From the NCBI RefSeq assembly GCF_041200145.1, contig NZ_CP165734.1, forward strand, positions 6,057,001 to 6,121,000: a stretch of 64,000 nucleotides of DNA. Direction: 5' to 3'. The translations under genes were made by a program, and so were the position numbers. The notes below the pieces were generated by a model. The model was not told where the DNA came from and did not search any database. It was given only the letters and a program-made list of their open reading frames with translations. The stretch's first letter is position 1. Each line of letters starts with the position of its first letter. This document shows positions 54,729-61,741 of this stretch, piece by piece. Source of the DNA: Bradyrhizobium sp. LLZ17 (lineage in GTDB: Bacteria > Pseudomonadota > Alphaproteobacteria > Rhizobiales > Xanthobacteraceae).

Positions 54729-55478
54729 ATGCGGTATGTTACGGCCTTATCGATCGTCATCGCCGCGGCCGCGTGGGCCGGACCAGCCTTCGCCTATCGT
54801 CCGTTCGACGGAACCGACGCAGCTGTGGCCGCGCCGGGCGAACTCGAGGTCGAATTGCAGCCGGGTGGCGTCCAGCATGAGCAGAGGACACGTACCCTCA
54901 TTGCTCCATGGACGGTGCTGAATATCGGCTTGGGTGAAGGTTGGGAGGCGGTGTTCGAGGGGCGCGGCGAAACGCCTTTGTCTCCATTTGGCCCCACCGA
55001 GCTGATCGATGCCGGCGCATTCCTCAAGCACGTCGTTGTGCCCGGCAGTCTTCAGGACAAGACCGGACCGAGCGTGGCGACTGAATTTGGTGTGCTCTTG
55101 CCCGATAGCACCGGCACTAGCGGCACGGGCGCAAGTTGGGCCGGAATCGCATCGCAGCGCTGGGATTGGGGTACAGTTCATTTTAACGTGGAAACGCTGC
55201 TGACGCGCGAACATCGGGCCGACGTCTTTGTCGGAACCATACTGGAGGGACCTGCGAGCTGGAAAGTGCGGCCGGTCGCAGAGGTGTTCTACGAGAAGGA
55301 GTTTGGTCTCGAGGAGACTGTTTCGGGGCTTGTAGGACTGATTTGGCAGGTCAACGACAAGCTCTCTTTCGATGTCGCCTACCGCCACGCGCTGACCAAT
55401 GGCCATTCCATCGACGAAATTCGAGGCGGATTGACCTTTGCTGTCCCCCTTCGCTTCGAGGGAGCCCACAAACCGTGA
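54729..55478 (+). CDS. outer-membrane beta-barrel-like protein (phenol MetA-like)
   Basis: 249 residues; ribosome site GGGAGG before ATG 54729; signal peptide VTALSIVIAAAAWAGPAFA. Alternating beta-strand pattern (GEGWEAVFEGRGETPLSPFG, GTVHFNVETLLTREHRADVF, KLSFDVAYRHALTNGHSIDE, GGLTFAVPLRFEGAHKP) typical of the MetA-pathway-of-phenol-degradation family of putative outer-membrane proteins. Function unproven. Confidence 0.7.
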   Translation: MRYVTALSIVIAAAAWAGPAFAYRPFDGTDAAVAAPGELEVELQPGGVQHEQRTRTLIAPWTVLNIGLGEGWEAVFEGRGETPLSPFGPTELIDAGAFLKHVVVPGSLQDKTGPSVATEFGVLLPDSTGTSGTGASWAGIASQRWDWGTVHFNVETLLTREHRADVFVGTILEGPASWKVRPVAEVFYEKEFGLEETVSGLVGLIWQVNDKLSFDVAYRHALTNGHSIDEIRGGLTFAVPLRFEGAHKP

Positions 55479-55577
55479 TTGTGCCGGTGGGGCGGATGAT
55501 AACAACCGGCGGCTGGCGCCCCCATTTTGACGGACTCGCGGCTTCAATATCTATCGTCTAGCAATGCGGAGATTGAG

Positions 55578-56165
55578 ATGATGCATTGTCCTGATCACAA
55601 CCGACGTTCGCTTCTCCTGACGGCTCTGGCGACTGGCGTGTGCCTCGCAGCCAAATCGGCCGCTGCCGAGGATCAGCCCGGCAGCGATGAGCGACCACAG
55701 AAGGGAGATGTGCTTGTCACCTCTGAAGGCGAGCACGAAGGAGAGATCATCAAGCCCGATGACCTGAAACTCGGAGGCCCGCCACTTCGCGCCTGGCCAA
55801 AGGATCCGAAAACGTCGGTTATCCGAAACGGCTCGCGACTGAACGAAATCCTGGTCCTGAAACTCGAGCCGGACGAGCTTGACGAGGTAACCCGAACTCG
55901 CGCGGCTGACGGTATCGTCGCCTATTCGGCGATTTGCGCCCATGCCGCGTGTCCAGTTTCAGAGTGGGTCAAAGCGGAGCAGGGCGGCGAGTATGTCCTC
56001 AAGTGCCCTTGCCACAATTCAGAGTATGATCCCCGCCACGCGGCAGAGGTCGTGTTTGGGCCTGCCCCTAGACGATTGGCCGCGCTGCCGGTGGCGATTG
56101 CCGACGGCGCGCTGGTGGTCGCCGGATCATTCGCAGGGAAAGTTGCCGGCCAATCGGGAGGGTGA
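55578..56165 (+). CDS. TAT-exported Rieske 2Fe-2S protein
   Basis: 195 residues from ATG 55578, six bases after GGAG. The N-terminus has a twin-arginine-like signal (HNRRSLLLTALATGVCLAAK). The Rieske centre is CAHAAC (ligands C and H) and CPCHNSEYD (C-x2-H), in the order and spacing of known Rieske proteins. Electron transfer in the periplasm. No cytochrome b gene adjoins, so it is not a bc1 subunit; a stand-alone redox partner of the cluster is more likely. Confidence 0.88.
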   Translation: MMHCPDHNRRSLLLTALATGVCLAAKSAAAEDQPGSDERPQKGDVLVTSEGEHEGEIIKPDDLKLGGPPLRAWPKDPKTSVIRNGSRLNEILVLKLEPDELDEVTRTRAADGIVAYSAICAHAACPVSEWVKAEQGGEYVLKCPCHNSEYDPRHAAEVVFGPAPRRLAALPVAIADGALVVAGSFAGKVAGQSGG

Positions 56166-56311
56166 CCTGCCGCCCAGGGTTGCCGCTTCACGCGCGCGGA
56201 AGAACTTTTGCCCCGAGAGCGCGATCAAGCGTCCATGCCTCCACGGATTGTGAGAGGCCATGATGGGGCTGTCATGCCGGATCTCCAAAATAGGCGGAGA
56301 GGCTCTCGAGG

Positions 56312-57349
56312 TCAGAAATGGCTGACGGGTTTGTTGTCCGGCCCGAGCAACGTGGAAGGAGCCTCCTTGAAAACCAGACCATCTGGCTGAAACTTTATCG
56401 TTTTCCCACCCACCACAAAGTTCGCAAAATTGTGCGGAGTGGCGGAATGAACACCATTGGTCAGGAAGTCAGCAATTTCGAAACAGATGTCGGGCTTTCC
56501 ACCTGATCCCGCCACCAGAAATGCTTGAAAATTCTGCGGCGTCACCTTGGCTTTCTTTCGCGGTGAGAAGTTCGTGTACCGTCGAAACAGCTTTGGAAAG
56601 ATCGCAGATCCCTTGTCTGTGGCTAACACGCTCGTATCGCCGACCCGCGGTTCACGCAGATTGAAATCGAACGGTCCAATCACTTTAGACAGGAATTTCC
56701 AGACCAAGGTTTTGTTCGCGCGCGCAGCCTTGGCGAGCGCAAGCAGCGCATTGATCTCATCATTGGTCATGCTCGAGTAGAACGTGGGATATGCCCAACC
56801 ATGTTCGACGAGCCAATGATTTAGGTTGAGCAGCTTACCGTTGACCGTGAGCTCAATATCGCCAACCAGCCGACCATAGGTGTCGAATACCTCGTTCGGG
56901 GTGTCAACCTGCGTGATGACGCGACAATCGAGCGTGGTCTTTCCGGTTGAGCCGAGGAAGTCGTGCAGTGCCTTGGTCGAAGTAGCTCCGAGCAACTGTC
57001 GATAGGAGTGCACGAGATCGTGATACGCTTTCAGCTGCGCTGCCGGGTGCCCGCTCTTTTCCGCCGTCGAAAGCGGCGAGGGCTGATAGTGAAGTTCGGT
57101 TGCATCGATGCCCTGAAGGCGAATGGTGACTTTTCCATTTTTTATGGGCGCCGTGTTTGTCCTGCCTTTGACTTTTGCGCCCTCGAAGACGTGCGTGGGA
57201 TGAAACGGCGAGGAGCTATCCTTACGAAACTTGATTGCGTTCGGTCCGACGTTCAGCACAACTTTCGTGGTATCCGCGTCGGATCGGCCATCCGGCCAGA
57301 ACTGTTTCAGGTCGATTGAACCGTCCACTTCCAGTAAACCTGCCGGCAT
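56312..57349 (-). CDS. SNase-fold (thermonuclease-like) protein with long extensions, 345 aa
   Basis: The central part matches staphylococcal nuclease: VTIRLQGIDATELHYQ (R77 and E85 align with catalytic Arg35 and Glu43) and DTYGRLVGDIELTVNGKLLN (R160 aligns with Arg87), then WLVEHGWAYPTFYSSMTNDE. All three catalytic positions are kept. A 70-residue N-terminal and about 130-residue C-terminal extension are of unknown nature, the latter with NFQAFLVAGSGGKPDICFEI. No signal peptide. It follows the GMC gene on the same strand, 81 bases apart. Confidence 0.72.
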   Translation of the reverse strand: MPAGLLEVDGSIDLKQFWPDGRSDADTTKVVLNVGPNAIKFRKDSSSPFHPTHVFEGAKVKGRTNTAPIKNGKVTIRLQGIDATELHYQPSPLSTAEKSGHPAAQLKAYHDLVHSYRQLLGATSTKALHDFLGSTGKTTLDCRVITQVDTPNEVFDTYGRLVGDIELTVNGKLLNLNHWLVEHGWAYPTFYSSMTNDEINALLALAKAARANKTLVWKFLSKVIGPFDFNLREPRVGDTSVLATDKGSAIFPKLFRRYTNFSPRKKAKVTPQNFQAFLVAGSGGKPDICFEIADFLTNGVHSATPHNFANFVVGGKTIKFQPDGLVFKEAPSTLLGPDNKPVSHF

Positions 57350-57430
57350 TGATAGCTCCCTGCCAAAATAGAAGAAAAAAAGTCTGGCCTGTCCCGGCGA
57401 AATGTGCCGGAAACGACTTCGTCGAACTCA

Positions 57431-59242
57431 TCAGCTTCTCAACTGTTCTTTGATGGTTTGCGCGGCGCGCAAGGCCAGCGCAGCAACCGTCGAGGTAGGA
57501 TTGGCCGTCGAGCTCGTCGGAAATACGCTGCTGCCGAGCACGAACAGGTTCGGATGGTCATGCGCACGACAATATTTGTCGACCACGGAGGTTGTTGGAT
57601 CACTACCCATCAAGGTCGTGCCCATGATGTGGCCTGAGCCGCCGTAGATTGTGGTGTCGGGCGGATCGGCTTGCATGACGCGATCGGTCGCGCCCAATCG
57701 GTCGAAGATGAACTTGTGAACATCGATTACGGTCTTGAACGAGTTGCGAAGGTACTCGTCGTCATCAAGATTGTAGCTGATCATTGGTTTGGCGATGCCG
57801 AGCCCGTCTGCATTGCTTGAAAGCGTCACGCGGTTCGTCTCACGCGGAAGCTGCTCGCAGGCGCTGTTCAGGGTAATCTGACGAGTGGCATGATCGCTGA
57901 TCTTCTTCCGCAGCTCGGTTCCGAACAGACCAAAGTTCTCGACGAAATCCAGGATGGTCCCGTTCGTATTCTGGTTGCCGCTCGGGTCTTTCGGCGGAAT
58001 GAAGTTGCCGCGGGGAGAGCCCGTCTTGGTGCTGGACCATCCGTCGTTCTTGATCGAGGTCTTGAAGCCGGCGTACCGGGCCCGGAAATCGCCATCGCGG
58101 AATGCGGCAATATCGGAGGTGGTCTGCGGTCCCCGGAAGGGAAACAGCGGCTGGGGCGCCAAAGCAAATGACTGCTTGATGGGATGATCCATCAGGTAGC
58201 GGCCAACCTTGTCGCTGGAGTTGGCCGCTCCCGATGACAGCAAAATCCGCGGATTCTCGATCCCGTTGGCCGCAAGCACCACAATGCGTCCCGAGGCTCG
58301 GTCCTCCGTGCCATCGGGCCGCTTGTACCAGACCCGCGAAACCCACTTCTTCTCGGCGTCGACGTCCAGCTTTGTGACGACGGCTTGCGTTCGCAGAACG
58401 GCGCCCGTCGAAACCGCTTTTTCGACATGGACGATGGCTTCATACCGCGCCTTGATGGGGCACAACGGCACGCAGGAGGTATGCCCGTCGCATTCGGGGC
58501 GCCCCGCAAACGGCCTGGAGTTGATCGCGTGCGGCACGGTATTGACCTTGAGCCGCAGGCCATGATCGGGGACTTTCTCGCCGTTGATGACCCTTGCGAG
58601 CTCATTGTCGAGGAAGCTCGGCACCAGCGCGGGCATCGGGAACGGTTCGCTGCGATAAGCGCCCCATTTGCGCTCGTAGTAGTCCTCGTTCTCCTCGTCA
58701 CTGCCGGCGACGCCCATCTCGTATTCGGCCTTGACGTACCAGGGCTCGAGTTCGCGGTAGGTGATCGGCCAGTCAAACCCCACGCTATAAAGCGTCTTCA
58801 TCCTGAAATCGTTCGGCAGCATCCGGATGTAGATGCCTTGCCAGTGCCAGGTGGAGCCGCCGACGATGCGCTCGTAGAAGCTCTTGAAGAAGCGCTTTTT
58901 GCTGATCGAGTCGGCGCTGTAGTCGTAATAGTTCTTGCCGCCGTCCTCGATTGGGCTCGGCTGGAGAAAACGATATTTGCCGGGATCTGTTTTCGGATTG
59001 ACGTTCGGATCAGTCGGCAGGACATCATCGCCACAGAAAGGAGAGTCCGGCGCCTTCGAGGGCGAGTTGGTATAGTTATGTACCATCGCCCAGCGGCCGA
59101 GCGAGTCGGGCGGAACGCCGCCCGCTTCCAAGATCAAGACCCGGAAACCCTCTTTCGCAACCTGATGCGCAACCATGGCGCCTGCCACGCCGGAGCCGAT
59201 GACAACGAGGTCAAACTCCGCATATTCGAGAATCGGTCTCAT
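57431..59242 (-). CDS. GMC-type FAD dehydrogenase catalytic subunit with a Cys triad
   Basis: 603 residues. N-terminal FAD site DLVVIGSGVAGAMVAHQVAK, then FYERIVGGSTWHWQGIYIRM, and the C-terminal HIMGTTLMGSDPTTSVVDKY with FVLGSSVFPTSSTANPTSTV. A triad C251-C257-C261 (PECDGHTSCVPLCPIKAR) fits the 3Fe-4S cluster ligands of the FAD glucose dehydrogenase alpha subunit. No own signal peptide, consistent with export together with the upstream Tat-dependent small subunit. Substrate probably a sugar, sugar alcohol or sugar acid. No cytochrome subunit gene is nearby. Confidence 0.88.
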   Translation of the reverse strand: MRPILEYAEFDLVVIGSGVAGAMVAHQVAKEGFRVLILEAGGVPPDSLGRWAMVHNYTNSPSKAPDSPFCGDDVLPTDPNVNPKTDPGKYRFLQPSPIEDGGKNYYDYSADSISKKRFFKSFYERIVGGSTWHWQGIYIRMLPNDFRMKTLYSVGFDWPITYRELEPWYVKAEYEMGVAGSDEENEDYYERKWGAYRSEPFPMPALVPSFLDNELARVINGEKVPDHGLRLKVNTVPHAINSRPFAGRPECDGHTSCVPLCPIKARYEAIVHVEKAVSTGAVLRTQAVVTKLDVDAEKKWVSRVWYKRPDGTEDRASGRIVVLAANGIENPRILLSSGAANSSDKVGRYLMDHPIKQSFALAPQPLFPFRGPQTTSDIAAFRDGDFRARYAGFKTSIKNDGWSSTKTGSPRGNFIPPKDPSGNQNTNGTILDFVENFGLFGTELRKKISDHATRQITLNSACEQLPRETNRVTLSSNADGLGIAKPMISYNLDDDEYLRNSFKTVIDVHKFIFDRLGATDRVMQADPPDTTIYGGSGHIMGTTLMGSDPTTSVVDKYCRAHDHPNLFVLGSSVFPTSSTANPTSTVAALALRAAQTIKEQLRS

Positions 59243-59383
59243 GATCGTCTCTCCGAGCAGCCATTGATCAGTGATCGGGAGCTCTGTGGTTCAAGGGATC
59301 AGAACCGGGCTCTCTTCTTGCTTTTGGAGTCGACCTCGCTTCGGTAATCTCTTCGTCAAATGCGTGATTGGCAGCCGAGGTCG

Positions 59384-60064
59384 TCAAGCGATCTGCGGTT
59401 TGCTGGCCCAATAGCGTCGGGGTCCGCCGGGCGTCATGGGCGCATGGGCATGGATCACCTGCCAGATCATGCCGCGGCTATATTGCTCGGGCGTGCCATA
59501 GACCCAGATTTTCTTGCGGGTATCCGCCGGATCATCCTGCAAAGGCGGCTTCGCGCCGGGGGTGATGTCCAGGGGAATGTAAAATGCCGAAATGTACCAG
59601 AGATAAATCAACTGCTTGGCACCGGCTCTCACCCCCGCATCCGAGGACATCCAGATCGACTGCTTGATCTCGCTCTCTCCCGGATTGGCTCCCGGTATCG
59701 CCCGGTACGCGCGTATGAGCAGATCCAGGTTTTTCGAGAGCTGCGGATGCGTCGCAAAGCGCTCCATGTATTGGTTCGCCATGTGTCGATCGAGTTCGAC
59801 AAGGCCAGTCAGTGACTTGGATGCGCCGAGGAAACTTTCGAGATAAGCAAGGTCAAGATCATAGCCGTCCGGCTTCGATAGTGCGTCGTAGTGAACGCTG
59901 CAGAGCGGATCACCTTCTTCCCACAGCTCCATAACGGCTTTGGCCGATCCCGGCCAAAGGACGGCCGCAGTTGCGCCCACGATCGCAAAATGTTCGAGAA
60001 AGCGCCTTCGGCCGAAATCGATCTTGGACGAGGATTTCGAGTGCTGGGAATTGGCTGTGCTCAT
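59384..60064 (-). CDS. sugar-dehydrogenase small subunit with TAT signal
   Basis: 226 residues; ATG 60064 after GGGAG. TAT signal FGRRRFLEHFAIVGATAAVL. Mature part: FLGASKSLTGLVELDRHMAN, IKQSIWMSSDAGVRAGAKQL, YLWYISAFYIPLD and SRGMIWQVIHAHAPMTPGGP. It matches the FAD-linked sorbitol/glucose dehydrogenase small subunit (FAD-SLDH type), which carries the catalytic subunit through the Tat pathway. It precedes the GMC gene by 141 bases on the same strand. Confidence 0.8.
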   Translation of the reverse strand: MSTANSQHSKSSSKIDFGRRRFLEHFAIVGATAAVLWPGSAKAVMELWEEGDPLCSVHYDALSKPDGYDLDLAYLESFLGASKSLTGLVELDRHMANQYMERFATHPQLSKNLDLLIRAYRAIPGANPGESEIKQSIWMSSDAGVRAGAKQLIYLWYISAFYIPLDITPGAKPPLQDDPADTRKKIWVYGTPEQYSRGMIWQVIHAHAPMTPGGPRRYWASKPQIA

Positions 60065-60623
60065 TGCCGTCTCCCTTAAACCATCGTTCATTGTCACCGC
60101 CGGTGCGGCCGAACGAAAAAAATGCCAGCTTAACCCTGCACCCGGAAGGAAAAGTTGGCAAGTGAAAACCAGATAAAATTCAATCTGCAATTGAACGAAT
60201 ATTTCGTTCTTTCGATTGCAGGCTCCTGCCTGACTGTGCAAGCGAAGGAGATCACGTCTTGTGCGCGTTTCCTATGACCCATTTCACAGAACAGTGCCGG
60301 CTGAGAAAAGCGGTTCGCGTGCATTCAGCAAAGTGCAAAAGCCCCGGTTATTATCAGCAGTATTGCCAAGCAGTTCTTCCGGAGGATTTGCGACCGTCGC
60401 ATTGCGACAAGATGGGAATTGCAACGTGGCAGTGGCCGTATGTCGACTAGCGGCTCGAGCCGACGCCGCTCATACGCGATTCTTTATCGGGCGCGGAGTC
60501 ACGCGGCTACAATAAATAAGGCGGGCGCCGATTAGTTTAGATGGCGAATAGTGTCGGGTTGCGAAGCCTGGCTGCGACAAGCAGCTCGGATGTGGAGAAA
60601 TGCGGACGTTGCAAGTGGCGACG
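60065..60623. other. intergenic region upstream of the dehydrogenase genes
   Basis: 559 bases without a credible gene. The inverted sequence GAACGAATATTTCGTTC at about 60195-60211 is an AT-rich palindrome 130 bp upstream of the small-subunit gene and could be an operator. Confidence 0.45.
60195..60211. promoter_or_regulatory. palindrome GAACGAA-TAT-TTCGTTC
   Basis: Seven-base arms GAACGAA/TTCGTTC around TAT, in the upstream region of the sugar-dehydrogenase genes. A possible repressor-binding site. Confidence 0.4.
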
Positions 60624-60806
60624 TCAGGAATGCTTATCTGGCGGAAGCCCTAGCCTCAGCTCAACAGATATCCATCCTTTGCCCAAACATTTTGGACATT
60701 TGGCTGGATAGGTGCGAGTGCCCGGTGTGTTTGGTTGCTTCGTCGGCGGTGAGCCAGCTCCCTTGCATTCGTCACACCGAACTTCCTTGACTTTCCGCCC
60801 TTTCAT
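60624..60806 (-). CDS. small zinc-finger-like protein, 60 aa
   Basis: Sequence MKGRKVKEVRCDECKGAGSP, then PGTRTYPAKCPKCLGKGWIS. Two CxxCxGxG-type pairs (CDECKGAG and CPKCLGKG) as in the DnaJ cysteine-rich domain make one zinc site. No other domain. Stand-alone gene. Similar small zinc proteins occur widely in bradyrhizobia; function unknown. Confidence 0.75.
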   Translation of the reverse strand: MKGRKVKEVRCDECKGAGSPPTKQPNTPGTRTYPAKCPKCLGKGWISVELRLGLPPDKHS

Positions 60807-61741
60807 CTCAATTCGCTTGTCTCTCGAAGATGTGTGCGGAAGAGAATTATCGATGCGTCTCGACCAGCTAGGTGTGTCAAGCCGCGGTTCTGGGCTCAGA
60901 GCGAATTTCTAACCTGATTATAATTGACCTTTCATAGCTCAGGCTAGAACGCGACCTCGGAAGCGGCAGCCCCCCGGGCGCAAAGCAGATAATCTCTCGG
61001 CGTGTTTGACGCTTAAGGCTAAGCTGATACCACAGTACAAGACTTTCGATCCGCTCGCCCATAGCTCCGCCGGAAGCAGCCGGCTCCTTTTGTTGATACG
61101 TGTCAACCTGTCACCTGGAGAGTTTCCGGCGTGCCCTTGGACCGTTGGGGCAGCCTGGGGAAGGCCCATCATGAGAACGAATTTCCGGCTGTGCACACGG
61201 ATGCGGCGTGGCTTGACAGCCCCTTCACATACGGCGCGCATTGCTCTCGCCAGCGGATAACATTCGAACTTTGGAGCTCTTTCATGCGGTCACACTGATT
61301 CATTTCCCGCCAATTCCCGTGCGTGGGAGTTAGGCAGCTACCGCTGTGCCTCTGAGCTTGCAGGGAAGGGCAACACCTCTTCATTCCCGCGAACTAATAA
61401 CCGACTCCGCAGCCTGTTCCATGAAGAAGCACGCTCAGACCGAGTTTGGTCCGTCCTCTTGAGCCATTCTTGATAAGCGGGTTTATCGTACGGCCAAAGC
61501 GGCCTCCATTTTGAGCTATCCGTTTCGCTTTCGCGCCCCACCCCCGTAATGCACCAGCGCGGCGGAACAGGCGGTAGAAGATATCTTGTTCTCTCGGATG
61601 ACGTGAGACAACGTGGTAAGGCGGCCTTGGCGGACTGTACGAGCGAAGCAGAGCTGGGAACGAGATCAAAAAATCTTACAATTGAACCGCCGCTTGCTAC
61701 CGCTAGCCGATGACTGTCGGGCGAGATAGCCGACGCCGCTA
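60807..61741. other. 935-base region without a recognisable gene
   Basis: Frames on both strands are short and lack native codon bias. One minus-strand stretch (61394-61669, with DIFYRLFRRAGALRGWGAKA) may be the rest of an old gene. No RNA or repeat seen. Confidence 0.45.

Noticed and set aside
61338..61669. Possible transposase remnant on the minus strand
   Set aside because: No catalytic motif, no inverted-repeat ends and no neighbouring insertion-sequence parts; too weak to call.
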